From Hahella sp. HNIBRBA332 (lineage in GTDB: Bacteria > Pseudomonadota > Gammaproteobacteria > Pseudomonadales > Oleiphilaceae), in the NCBI RefSeq assembly GCF_030719035.1, contig NZ_CP132203.1:3348001-3412000 (forward strand): a stretch of DNA of 64,000 nt, given 5' to 3'. The position numbers were made by a program, and so were the translations under genes. Positions 9,064-17,227 of the stretch are shown here, piece after piece. Position 1 is the stretch's first letter; every line of letters starts with the position of its first letter. The notes beneath the pieces are model-generated. The model was not told the DNA's origin, searched no databases, and saw only the letters and a list, made by a program, of their open reading frames with translations.

Positions 9064-9462
9064 TCAGGACCTTTCTGCGAAATGCGGGATATCTTCCTGC
9101 AACAAATGCCAGGGCGCTTTCGACTCACAATAGATCTGTTTCGAAGGCTTGACGCCGGGGTCGTCGTCCAAAGCGCCAGCGGCGACGCCAATGTCATCCC
9201 GCCCATCGCGCATAAATTGAATAGTCGATCCACAGTCTCCACAGAAGGTCCGACTAACATTACAGGAAGAGCGATAGCTGCGCAGGCTCTCAACGCCTTC
9301 CAACATCACAAAACTGTCCTTGCCGGTCACAATATATGCGCCAAAGGCAGAACCATGGACCTTGCGACACATGCTGCAATGGCAGTAGGTCAGCGCTTTG
9401 ATTTCACCTTCTATCTGGAATTTCACCGCGCCACACAAACAAGAGCCCTTTACTTCAGTCAT
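9064..9462 (-). CDS. GFA-family (CENP-V/glutathione-dependent formaldehyde-activating) protein
   Basis: A 132-residue zinc-binding protein of the GFA fold. The conserved cysteine pattern is complete: GSCLCGAVKF near the N-terminus, CHCSMCRK around residues 27-34, and FCGDCGST around 80. Family members include Gfa and many proteins of unknown activity, so a specific substrate is not assigned. A frame extends to a GTG at 9480, but the ATG at 9460-9462 has a GGGGG about eight bases upstream and begins just before the first motif. It is followed closely on the same strand by other single genes with no clear functional link. Confidence 0.85.
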   Translation of the reverse strand: MTEVKGSCLCGAVKFQIEGEIKALTYCHCSMCRKVHGSAFGAYIVTGKDSFVMLEGVESLRSYRSSCNVSRTFCGDCGSTIQFMRDGRDDIGVAAGALDDDPGVKPSKQIYCESKAPWHLLQEDIPHFAERS

Positions 9463-9482
9463 ACTAATTCCCCCCTGCACCT

Positions 9483-10574
9483 TTAATTAATCGCTTTTTT
9501 CTCCACGCCCTTCGACGTTGCGATCACCCAGTCGCCCAATGAGTCAAGAAAGCCTTCCGCAAAGGCGTCCGGTCCCAGTATTAGAAACATCGCTTCTGCA
9601 GATAATGTCCATTCCTCAGGCGTTTGGAAGTCAAAGTACTTCGCTTTTAACAAACTATGCGTCGCGTCAGGAAACAACTTCAATCGGTAATCCCGCCAGT
9701 TTGAGGATTGAAAAGCGCCGTCTATTGCCTGCATGCTCTCATGGACATCCACATTACGGTCTTTCTCGCCGAACAACCCCAGAAAAGGAACCTTGACCTG
9801 AGCCAGCCCCGCAGTCATATCGGCTTGTATGTTGCGCATGACGAAACGATAGCGTTCGGGGGACATAGGTTCCGTTAGTACGCCTGCTGGCGCAGCGCTG
9901 TCGCGCAGCCACGCTAGGTACTGATCATAGGAGAGATTATTTTGCGCGAGATAGCGATCTGATTTTTCGCTGAACGCCAATGCCGTTCCGATTTGTTCTT
10001 CGCTGTAACCCGCGCTGAGCATGCGTTCACGCTGCAGATAAAGTGACTGCCTGCGCCAATTAACCGCGACGCCCACCGCCACCATGAAATCGACGTTTGA
10101 CGCTCCTTTTGCGCCTCCCGCTAATTCCGACAGCACCCAGCCTCCCTGCGAAAAGGCAATGACGCCGACCGCGCCCACATCAACGCCCGACTGACGTTGC
10201 AGCGCCGCCATGCCCGCTTGCGCCTCCTGCGCCCGGTCCAACATGCTTTGCGCCAGCCAGTCGCCACTGGATTCGCCAACGCCCTGCTTATCCCAACTAA
10301 GGCAGGCCACGCCACGCTCCAGCAACTGGTTCATGATGCCGACATAACCGCCATTGGCGAAACGGTCCACCGGACCATCGCCGTGCAGAAATACAAGTAC
10401 AGGAAAGGGGCCTTTTCCTTCCGGCGTCAACAGAGTCGCCCCCAACTGCTCACCGTCATAGTCAAAGGTAAAATCGGTTCTTTGCGCATAGTTCAGGCTG
10501 TGTTGGTCCAACACACCCAATGTCGCCACAGCCGCCAAAGCGCACACAAATAGCAGACCCGCCACAACTTTCAT
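9483..10574 (-). CDS. Exported alpha/beta hydrolase
   Basis: A 363-residue protein with an N-terminal signal or anchor (residues 1-21) and an alpha/beta-hydrolase core. It shows the oxyanion-hole segment FLHGDGP (63-69), the nucleophile elbow AFSQGG with Ser at about 142, an acid in GEKDRNVD, and the His in DATHSLL. This is the dienelactone-hydrolase/prolyl-oligopeptidase-like subgroup, so it is probably an esterase or peptidase acting outside the cytoplasm. The substrate is not inferable. It ends 20 bases before the GFA gene on the same strand. Confidence 0.85.
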   Translation of the reverse strand: MKVVAGLLFVCALAAVATLGVLDQHSLNYAQRTDFTFDYDGEQLGATLLTPEGKGPFPVLVFLHGDGPVDRFANGGYVGIMNQLLERGVACLSWDKQGVGESSGDWLAQSMLDRAQEAQAGMAALQRQSGVDVGAVGVIAFSQGGWVLSELAGGAKGASNVDFMVAVGVAVNWRRQSLYLQRERMLSAGYSEEQIGTALAFSEKSDRYLAQNNLSYDQYLAWLRDSAAPAGVLTEPMSPERYRFVMRNIQADMTAGLAQVKVPFLGLFGEKDRNVDVHESMQAIDGAFQSSNWRDYRLKLFPDATHSLLKAKYFDFQTPEEWTLSAEAMFLILGPDAFAEGFLDSLGDWVIATSKGVEKKAIN

Positions 10575-10636
10575 CTTCTCTCCCTAACCCATTGTGAAGT
10601 CCGCTACATTAAATCCGGAGCGACCTTAAGATCGTC

Positions 10637-11929
10637 TTAAGAATGCGATGTCGAAGCCCAGATCACACTGACTTGCGCCCCATCCTCGGTCAGATCAACC
10701 GAAAAACGCCACTCCAGCTTGTCGCAGATACGCCGCACCAGCTCCAGCCCCAAACCGAACCCTTCTGCATTTGTATCGGCGTCATCAGGATTAACCGGAT
10801 TCGTCAAACGTAAACTATCGCGATTCGCCGTCAAGACAATCTCACCGTCGGAGGAATGCTGAAAGGCATTGCGAACAAGATTCGCCGACACAATATGCAA
10901 CAGACTTTTTTCGATTTTGACCACGTCTGCGTCCAGCTCCAGCCGCACCTGCACATTTCTACCCGTCAACAAATATCGGTGATCGTCAATGATGGCGTGA
11001 AAAAACGTATCCAGGGTCACCCGCTCTTTCTTTAACGTTTGCGGCGACTCCCGCGCCAGCCATAGCAAGGCGCTGGACAGCAACGCCATATTCGCCCCCG
11101 CCAATTGCGCCCGCCGCAGCGACGCCTTACCCGCCTCGCCGGTTTGCAATTCCAGGGTGTCCAGACTGGCCTGGATAATCGCCAGAGGGGTTCTCATTTC
11201 GTGACTGGCGTGCTTTAGAAACTGCTTTTCGCGTGCATTGAACGCCTCTATACGGGCGACGCCTTCCTGCATTCGCTGCGCCAGATGATTGAGTTCCTCA
11301 ATTTCAAAATGCGGCGCTTCCACCCGCGCCTGAGTTCCCAGGGTTTGCGCCCAGGCGCTGAGCGCAGCGATGGGCTGGGTGGCCCGCCGGATCAACCAGA
11401 AAAACAGTGCAAACAGTAGCGCGAATACAGCCAGTGTGGTGAGCAATGAATGCAGCAGTGCGGCGCTGAAAAACTCCTCTCCCAGCGTTTCGATATCCGC
11501 GCGGTTATGGCGGCTTAATAAATACCGGCGCTCGCCACTTTCAGTCTGAAATGGCAGCAAATATAAAAACGCCTCTTCTCCAGCATTTTGAACCACCGCC
11601 TCCAGTACTTCGCCATCGCGAGCTGGCTCAGCGCCAAATTGCGATCGCACATGCTCTGGCACCGCCGCCCAGCTTTGATACAGACTCAGATATCCATCAC
11701 TCGCTGGCTGCGCTCCCGCCGTTCGCTGCGACTGCCGCAACAGAGCCTGCGCCTCCAGTTTCATCAACGTATCGCCAGCCCAGTCCATATTGTTCCAGGA
11801 AGAGATAAAAGCAAGAGTGAGACTCGCCAATAGCAACCCCGCTCCCATCCACCACAATTGATCTCTGAGACTTCGAGCCAATGTCTTGGCGCGAGCGCGC
11901 GGCCTTTCCCTGTGTGAGTTAAACATCAT
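10637..11929 (-). CDS. Sensor histidine kinase
   Basis: A 430-residue membrane kinase. The first helix is near residues 28-46. A periplasmic domain of about 110 residues follows, then a second helix near 155-178, a HAMP-like linker, and a HisKA dimerisation helix with the phospho-accepting His in KHASHEMRTPLAII. The HATPase domain has an N-box (NLVRNAFQHS), and a G-box (GFGLGLELVRRI). Its likely partner response regulator lies 2.5 kb away on the same strand, upstream, beyond two inserted plus-strand genes. A Fur-box-like sequence sits 38 bases upstream of the ATG. The signal is unknown. Confidence 0.92.
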   Translation of the reverse strand: MMFNSHRERPRARAKTLARSLRDQLWWMGAGLLLASLTLAFISSWNNMDWAGDTLMKLEAQALLRQSQRTAGAQPASDGYLSLYQSWAAVPEHVRSQFGAEPARDGEVLEAVVQNAGEEAFLYLLPFQTESGERRYLLSRHNRADIETLGEEFFSAALLHSLLTTLAVFALLFALFFWLIRRATQPIAALSAWAQTLGTQARVEAPHFEIEELNHLAQRMQEGVARIEAFNAREKQFLKHASHEMRTPLAIIQASLDTLELQTGEAGKASLRRAQLAGANMALLSSALLWLARESPQTLKKERVTLDTFFHAIIDDHRYLLTGRNVQVRLELDADVVKIEKSLLHIVSANLVRNAFQHSSDGEIVLTANRDSLRLTNPVNPDDADTNAEGFGLGLELVRRICDKLEWRFSVDLTEDGAQVSVIWASTSHS

Positions 11930-11966
11930 GTCATTCTCTGGAGACTGTTTGCTGCAAACAATACCT

Positions 11967-11985
11967 GTTAATCATTCTCATTATT
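11967..11985. promoter_or_regulatory. Fur-box-like sequence
   Basis: The 19-mer GTTAATCATTCTCATTATT matches the E. coli Fur consensus (GATAATGATTATCATTATC) at 15 of 19 positions by direct comparison. It lies 38-56 bases upstream of the histidine kinase start and about 190 bases upstream of the isochorismatase-like gene on the other strand. Iron control of the kinase is an inference. Confidence 0.45.
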
Positions 11986-12171
11986 AATAAGCCATAGGGC
12001 TCAAGTATTTATACCTATTTTCTGAGGCGTTATCCAATCATTTGACGCCTTTGCAAATAAGCCGGCCTAAAACCGAACTAAACACTGAAAACACCAATCA
12101 TTATTTAAATTAAACATCATCTCGTTTCGATCAATCAAAATCATAATCTATCAAGGAACAAGGATACTATC

Positions 12172-12768
12172 ATGACCATTATCAACACCGTTTCTTTACA
12201 TGAAGCCATGAACAATGAAGTTAAAAAAGGCGGGAAGAAGCTCGCGTTATTTGTCATAGATGAACAAGGAAGACAAGCGCCCGGAAATCATGCCGCGCTA
12301 TTGGCGACTATCACTAAAGCGCAAACCTTGCGCATGCCGATTTACTTAATAGAAATTGATCACGCCGCACTCAGTGAGGGAGCGCAACCTATCGTGATTG
12401 GCGGCGCCCCGCCAGTGGGAGTGAGAACTTGGAGAGACTACTGCGTGCGCGGCGCCAAAGTGGTTAAAAAGCCGCACATTAGTATGTTTAATCCTGAGAC
12501 CAATCTGGATATCGCAGCGGAAATAAAAAGACAAAACATTACCGGCGCAGTCATTATCGGAACGCAAACCAACCAATGTGTCAAAGTAAATGCTGTAGGC
12601 GGCTATGTGGACAGGCTTAACACCAAGAAGTTTGACGGACTGAATAAGCTCTGTAAGGTTTATACATGTGGTGCGGTATTAAGAGGCACGGAAGAAGCCA
12701 CCTGGAAAAATGAACCTAATGTTTTCTATTACAATCATTTGGAAGTAGCTCCCCATCCTCATCGATAG
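12172..12768 (+). CDS. Isochorismatase-like cysteine hydrolase
   Basis: A 198-residue protein of the isochorismatase-like hydrolase superfamily (nicotinamidase, isochorismatase and relatives). The usual Asp-Lys-Cys triad is readable: Asp in FVIDEQG (about residue 29), Lys in VVKKPHISMF (about 100) and Cys in TQTNQCVK (about 140). A cis-peptide-like GTQ precedes the Cys region. The substrate is not clear. The gene is flanked by AT-rich DNA and lies between a kinase and its presumed regulator, so it looks inserted. Ribosome site AAGGAACAAGGA precedes the ATG. Confidence 0.8.
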   Translation: MTIINTVSLHEAMNNEVKKGGKKLALFVIDEQGRQAPGNHAALLATITKAQTLRMPIYLIEIDHAALSEGAQPIVIGGAPPVGVRTWRDYCVRGAKVVKKPHISMFNPETNLDIAAEIKRQNITGAVIIGTQTNQCVKVNAVGGYVDRLNTKKFDGLNKLCKVYTCGAVLRGTEEATWKNEPNVFYYNHLEVAPHPHR

Positions 12769-12799
12769 GCTTCGCTCCTATCACGGCATCAGCCCCAAC

Positions 12800-12836
12800 G
12801 CGTCAGCCCTGAACCTTGCAGAAAGACGGCTGACGC
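12800..12836. terminator. Inverted repeat after the isochorismatase-like gene
   Basis: GCGTCAGCC (12800-12808) pairs perfectly with GGCTGACGC (12828-12836) across a 19-base loop, 32 bases beyond the stop codon. No T-run follows, so intrinsic termination is uncertain. Confidence 0.3.
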
Positions 12837-12843
12837 CTAGACG

Positions 12844-13267
12844 CTACGGGTCCGGCCAATCCGGGCCCGACGCATGTATATCAACGTCCAGAGCAGCTCC
12901 AATTTCCCCCCAGCAAAGCCATCTGCTCTGCTGACAGCGCTATTCCTCCCATCCAGTCTTTGTAGCCGTAATACAACACCATGACCTTAATATTCGCCGA
13001 CTCACTGAGAGTGCGTAGACTTTCTCTATTTTCACCGATGACTGATATTAATTTATCCAACTTTTGTTCCAGGGATTCCGGAATGTCTTTATCCAATTCA
13101 AACGCCCATCCTTGATGACGATAGACGGATTATACGGATTGATTTCGTTTCTCCTCCTGCAAATAGCTATGCGTTGGATTTAAACCAAGGAAAGCGGATA
13201 TCTTTTCAGGAATTATCGATGCGAGTTGAATGATTAACTTTACCCTGAAATGAAGTTCAATATACGC
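12844..13267 (-). pseudogene. Decayed DUF4279-like gene
   Basis: On the minus strand a protein of about 140 residues can be reassembled only by ignoring an in-frame TAA (13130-13132) and a one-base frameshift in the six-C run at 12906-12911. The parts join as ...KISAFLGLNPTHSYL, then RHQGWAFELDKDIPESLEQ, then VLYYGYKDWMGGIALSAEQ, and after the shift GAALDVDIHASGPDWPDP with a TAG at 12844-12846. The layout (N-terminal LGLxPT, W-x-F/L strand, C-terminal LSAE followed by aLDVDI) resembles DUF4279 proteins. The intact 71-codon segment 12881-13096 should not be annotated as a real gene. Confidence 0.6.
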
Positions 13268-13554
13268 TCACTTAATTCGCCACTGTTCAGTATTTCGTTT
13301 TAGCGCAATGACAAAACAGTAAGGTTTTCCCACCAAAGCATAATAGACATTACAGCAATTATTCTCCGCTTTAATATCCACTCTTCTTGGCTTCGGCGCG
13401 ACGCTATGATTGGCCAAAAACCGTTCGAAAACGCCTAGAAAGGACGCATCTATTTCGCTGGTGACAATACCGGTGATGAGTTAATTCAAGCCCTGCACTG
13501 AGCCCCAAAATAAGTATGATCGCCACCGGCTTTTTTGTTTAAAGCGCTATTCAT
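13268..13554 (-). pseudogene. Decayed small exported-protein gene
   Basis: Directly upstream of the DUF4279-like remnant, an ATG (13552-13554) begins MNSALNKK. A one-base shift in the following A-run then gives a signal-peptide-like KKPVAIILILGLSAGLEL. A second shift leads into a coherent frame containing EIDASFLGVFERFLANHS and NVYYALVGKPYCFVIALKR, ending at TGA 13268-13270. Two shifts in about 95 codons argue for a pseudogene. The product is unrecognised. It would have formed a two-gene unit with the remnant downstream. Confidence 0.5.
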
Positions 13555-13717
13555 GAAAAATCCCCTTGAGGAAACTTTTTTAGAATCTGGTTATCAAACT
13601 CATTAAGCATACTAATTATGCAGAAGTCACTGCAGCTTTTATTGTTACATGCCAACAACAGACGGTTTTTGAATTTCATCTTTATAATACTTTCTCAACG
13701 ACACTTCAGGACTATAT

Positions 13718-14362
13718 ATGGCGAAGAAAATCCCATTAGGCGACAAACTGTATTTATTCACTGACGCCACTGGCATGATAGCGGACAACCTGCTTATTAC
13801 CTCTCACGGCGGCTATATTTCCCGCCCGGATTTCGGCAAGCAGACTGGCTGGGCGCGCAATATTCCTGGTCTGGGTGGCTGGATCGGCGTACCGGAATGG
13901 ACCCAGCTTTATTTCTATGGCCCTCACACTCAAGCATTGCTGGACCCGGGCCTGAGTTCCGTCATCAGCGGTAAAACCAAGTTTTTGCAACATCTGGCGC
14001 CCAATACAAAGGTCAGAAATTACAGCCTGAGTAAATACCAGGGAGAAGAAACCGGGGAAACCTACGACAGCATCAGTCGGGATATAGACAGCAACCGGAC
14101 ATTCATCACTTTGCGTCAGGACGCCTTAAACAGCGGCGACGCGAGAATGATGGCGGAAGTCCAACGCCTGTGTCCCACCCCGTTTCCCAAGTTTGATGTA
14201 CTGACCGTACGCAATCGGAAACTGATGGGCGGCGTCAACCTCAAGCACGCCCTGGACATGCTCGCCAGTAATGGTTACCGCTACAACAAGATTCACTGCG
14301 TCTTCTGTCGTTCAAGAATGATCGGCCCAAGCGGCAGCTGGGACGCCCGTAATAACCCTTAA
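13718..14362 (+). CDS. Stv-type putative adhesin domain protein
   Basis: A 214-residue protein with no signal peptide. The pattern LLITSHGGYISR near residues 24-35, followed by a strand ending in LYFYGPHTQALLDPG, resembles the putative adhesin Stv domain found in some secreted or polymorphic-toxin-related proteins. I assign this by recalled pattern only. A CVFCRSR motif lies near the C-terminus. It sits alone in an AT-rich block inserted between a kinase and a response regulator. The ATG follows a weak AGGAC ribosome site. Confidence 0.5.
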   Translation: MAKKIPLGDKLYLFTDATGMIADNLLITSHGGYISRPDFGKQTGWARNIPGLGGWIGVPEWTQLYFYGPHTQALLDPGLSSVISGKTKFLQHLAPNTKVRNYSLSKYQGEETGETYDSISRDIDSNRTFITLRQDALNSGDARMMAEVQRLCPTPFPKFDVLTVRNRKLMGGVNLKHALDMLASNGYRYNKIHCVFCRSRMIGPSGSWDARNNP

Positions 14363-14389
14363 GGTTTTACAGCGCCGGGCAAGGGACGC

Positions 14390-15061
14390 TCAGGCGCTGT
14401 CTTCCCGAATACATACGCCGACGCCGACAACGGTATGAATCAGAGCCTGCGCAAAGGGCTTATCCACGGCTTTACGTAATTGGTGCAGTTGTACGTTGAA
14501 GTTACCTGGGTCTACTTCTTCCCCGGGCCAGGCGGCGCTTTCCAGCTCCTCCCGGGAAACCACGTCGGGACTGCGTCGCATCAACGTCACCAACAGCCTC
14601 CAACCGGTTGGCGTCAATTTTAGCTCGCGCCCCTCTCGCATCACGCGATGTTCTCCCAAGCGCAGCTCTAACGGCCCCACCCGCAGCGTCTCCCCCTGCT
14701 TCGACGCCCGTCGCGTCAGCGCCTGTAAACGCGCCCACAGCAACGGCATAGCGCAAGGTTTGGCGACATAGTCGTCGACGCCACTGCGAAATCCCTGCAA
14801 CTGCTCTTCATCCGCATCACAAGCGGTCAGCATCAGCACCGGCGTAAATATCCCCTGCCGTCGCAGCTCCAGGCACAGATCAAAGCCGTTCATTTTCGGC
14901 AACATCAAATCCAGAATGATGACATCGAACCTGTCTTGCGTCGCACGCTGCAACCCGACAGCCCCATTGAAGGCGAAATCGCACTCCGCCTGCTGCAGCT
15001 CAAGATAGTCGGCGATGGCAGCGGCCAAGTGACGGTCGTCTTCAATGATCAGTATGCGCAT
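14390..15061 (-). CDS. OmpR-family response regulator
   Basis: A 223-residue two-component regulator. The receiver domain (1-115) has the acidic pair EDD near residue 8, the phospho-acceptor Asp in IILDLMLPKMNG (about 51) and the Lys in VAKPCA. The DNA-binding winged helix (about 125-220) shows the usual RVMREGRELKLTPTGWRLL strand-helix pattern. It overlaps the 3' end of the sterol-desaturase-like gene by 20 bases, so the two are coupled. The likely cognate kinase is the one at 10637-11929 on the same strand; the intervening plus-strand genes appear to have split them. Confidence 0.93.
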   Translation of the reverse strand: MRILIIEDDRHLAAAIADYLELQQAECDFAFNGAVGLQRATQDRFDVIILDLMLPKMNGFDLCLELRRQGIFTPVLMLTACDADEEQLQGFRSGVDDYVAKPCAMPLLWARLQALTRRASKQGETLRVGPLELRLGEHRVMREGRELKLTPTGWRLLVTLMRRSPDVVSREELESAAWPGEEVDPGNFNVQLHQLRKAVDKPFAQALIHTVVGVGVCIREDSA

Positions 15062-15914
15062 GAGAGTCCGGTTTCCAGCCAGGGGGCTTGATCAAAAACT
15101 GTAGCCGATCACGCCATGACAGCGCGCTTTGGCAATCCGAATATAACGCCGCCACTTCATGAAACACCAGTATAAAGGGATTGCGGGACGCCAATGGCTC
15201 AGTCAGGCCATAACGCACCGGCGTGACCTCCGCCTGATAGGTCCCGAACAGGCGATCCCAAATCATCAGCACGCCGCCGAAATTTTTGTCCAGATAGGGA
15301 TGGTGAGAGCCATGATGGACCCGATGCGCAGACGGCGTATTGAAGACACGATCCAGCCAGCCGAGCGTCCCAACTTTTTCTGTGTGAATCCAGGATTGAT
15401 AGGCCACAACCGCAAAAAACGCCACAATCGTCTGTACCAGGTCAAACCCGAGCAACATCATGGGAACCAGAAAGATCCACTCCACCGGACCCTCCAGCCA
15501 GGAAAGACGCAAGGACGTACTGAAGTCAAAGCGCTCCGAAGAGTGATGCACGCTATGGACCGTCCAGAAAAATCTGACCTTGTGTTCGATTCGGTGCATC
15601 CAATAGTAACTCAAGTCCGCCGCCAGAAGCGCCAACAGCCAAGTCCAGCCATTCATCGGTATACGCCACAACGCCAACGGTTCCACCAGCCACAGCGCAA
15701 TCAGAAAAACCGCGCCATATAGCGTTCTCTCCAACAGAATATTACCGATGGCGACAGTGATATTGGCGAACTTCTCACGCAAAGGCCCCCATCGCTTTCG
15801 CGCCATATCCCAGCATACCCCCGCCGCCACGACGCATAGCGCGGCAAGCACGCTCAGGTCAATCACTTCCAGCCAGACACCCACCGCATCAAAACGCGCC
15901 TGTAAATTCTCCAT
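15042..15914 (-). CDS. Sterol desaturase/fatty acid hydroxylase family membrane protein
   Basis: A 290-residue integral membrane di-iron oxygenase-like protein. The three histidine clusters of the superfamily are present: HRIEH (about 119-123), HSVHHS (about 131-136) and HRVHHGSH (about 200-207), amid four or more membrane helices. Substrates in the family range from sterols to fatty acids and alkylglycerols. A frame extends to 15929, but the ATG at 15912-15914 has a strong GGGAGGTGAG just upstream. It is the first gene of the unit with the response regulator, suggesting membrane-lipid modification under that two-component system. Confidence 0.88.
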   Translation of the reverse strand: MENLQARFDAVGVWLEVIDLSVLAALCVVAAGVCWDMARKRWGPLREKFANITVAIGNILLERTLYGAVFLIALWLVEPLALWRIPMNGWTWLLALLAADLSYYWMHRIEHKVRFFWTVHSVHHSSERFDFSTSLRLSWLEGPVEWIFLVPMMLLGFDLVQTIVAFFAVVAYQSWIHTEKVGTLGWLDRVFNTPSAHRVHHGSHHPYLDKNFGGVLMIWDRLFGTYQAEVTPVRYGLTEPLASRNPFILVFHEVAALYSDCQSALSWRDRLQFLIKPPGWKPDSHAHTDH

Positions 15915-16052
15915 TCTCACCTCCCACAACGATATTCACTACCACAGCGCCTGCTGCGGCCTGTCTCATTGTGGGAGAGCTTAAAAAAGGTGGGGTTAAG
16001 AGCGCATTAAGACAGCAGATAATGACGTATCAGCGCCGCGTGAGACAGAGGC

Positions 16053-16613
16053 TTACGCGGGTCGTCGATATTCGCCCAGACGCAGGTCTCCAGAATAGCT
16101 CATCAGTTTTCCCAGCACGGGAAGACTCAGGGTCACGGCAAACCGATACTGGTCGCCCACTACAGTTTTATAGGCGTCCGTCCGAGGAACCAGCCATAAA
16201 GGCAAAGGGACGCCATGCACCTTGCATCGCAGTGGGACCCAGCGCCAGCCGCCTTCGCGGATGTCCACGCCCAGACGCAATTCCACGCCACTGGTGGATT
16301 CGCTCCAGTAACCGTCAGGAAACGCGCCATGTGGGCGAAATAGCGAGTGCATCTGTGCGCCGGACTCAAAGGTGCGGCTCCACACCAACGCATCGCCGGT
16401 ATGGCGGATTTCAACACAAAAACCGACCATTCCTGTCGTCTGCGGCGCGCCGGTCTTCCCTGCGATGCGACGCCCGATCCAACCCGCCAACCCCGGCCCG
16501 TATTCAACCTGCACCGGTCCTGTCAGCGTTCCGCCTTCGCGATGTAGTTTATGCAGCAATGGGTGCAGGTGCGAGAAAGCGTCGCCAAACCATTGCGTCA
16601 CGACATTTTCCAT
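16053..16613 (-). CDS. DUF4166 domain protein
   Basis: A 186-residue protein with the DUF4166 layout: an N-terminal helix with HPLLHKLHREGG, a glycine-rich VEYGPGLAGWIGRRI segment, then a beta-rich domain with RTFESGAQMHS, and VELRLGVDIREGG. DUF4166 also occurs as a C-terminal domain on dehydrogenase-like proteins; its function is unknown. It follows the DUF99 gene by five bases and is the last gene of the minus-strand operon that includes the RNA ligase fusion. It may be functionally separate despite co-transcription. Confidence 0.75.
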   Translation of the reverse strand: MENVVTQWFGDAFSHLHPLLHKLHREGGTLTGPVQVEYGPGLAGWIGRRIAGKTGAPQTTGMVGFCVEIRHTGDALVWSRTFESGAQMHSLFRPHGAFPDGYWSESTSGVELRLGVDIREGGWRWVPLRCKVHGVPLPLWLVPRTDAYKTVVGDQYRFAVTLSLPVLGKLMSYSGDLRLGEYRRPA

Positions 16614-16618
16614 TGACG

Positions 16619-17206
16619 TCAGGCCCTCCGACCGCTTTCGCCGGTCATTACCGCCGAACCAATAATATGCGCCAGCCTCAAAGCCTCTGGCACTCGGCCT
16701 TTGGTGGTCAGTCTTACCAAGGCTTTACTGGCGGTTTCCGGGTCGCAGCCCGCAACCTGATAGTGACAGAAATCGTTATTGAAAATGGTTCCCGCCGCGC
16801 GAATCAGATCGCGCCGCCGCTCATAGTCGTCAAAGTTGCGCAACGCCTTGTCAATCGCCTGCAGATCAGGGTGCTTGCGCATGACCGCGATGCAGGGACG
16901 CTGCACGCTTTCGCAAAACCTGGGCAGATCAATGACATTGAATCCGCCAATAGCGACGCCATCCGTCAGCACCACACCGACCTGATCATAAAACTTGCTG
17001 TTCGTCAGCATGGCGATCAGGCAGTCCGTGGCGTCATCGCCATCTTTGGTCGCCGTTCCCCAAAGCATGCCTTCAAATTCGCCATCTGCGCAGATAATTC
17101 CCGCCACGTTGACTGGCGATCCTCTCCGCCGTGAAAAAGGCGCGTCGTCAAATCCGGCGACGCGAATGCGACGATTGCCTTTCACCAATTGATCCAATGA
17201 TTTCAT
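16619..17206 (-). CDS. DUF99 family protein (endonuclease V-like fold)
   Basis: A 195-residue member of DUF99/UPF0215. The opening RVAGFDDAPFSRRRG, the central GVVLTDGVAIGGFNVID and the later AVMRKHPD form the conserved core of this family. The family is related to endonuclease V and an archaeal member has been described as an endonuclease acting on deoxyuridine. The active-site Asp residues (FDD, TDG) are retained. Bacterial copies are uncommon in my experience. It lies 21 bases after the nucleotidyltransferase-RNA ligase gene, which suggests a nucleic-acid processing role with it. Confidence 0.75.
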   Translation of the reverse strand: MKSLDQLVKGNRRIRVAGFDDAPFSRRRGSPVNVAGIICADGEFEGMLWGTATKDGDDATDCLIAMLTNSKFYDQVGVVLTDGVAIGGFNVIDLPRFCESVQRPCIAVMRKHPDLQAIDKALRNFDDYERRRDLIRAAGTIFNNDFCHYQVAGCDPETASKALVRLTTKGRVPEALRLAHIIGSAVMTGESGRRA

Positions 17207-17227
17207 TAAGCCATTACCAAACCGCAG

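Noticed and set aside
12881..13096. Stand-alone 71-residue protein
   Set aside because: It is the intact middle of a broken DUF4279-like gene; sequence continuing the same protein is found on both sides after a stop and a frameshift.
14369..14400. ACAGCGCC/GGCGCTGT hairpin as a terminator for the Stv-like gene
   Set aside because: No T-run on either strand and the right arm lies within the response regulator coding region.
15971..17134. 387-codon plus-strand open frame
   Set aside because: Antisense to the DUF99 and DUF4166 genes, Arg/Ser/Pro-rich shadow composition; the minus-strand products match known families.
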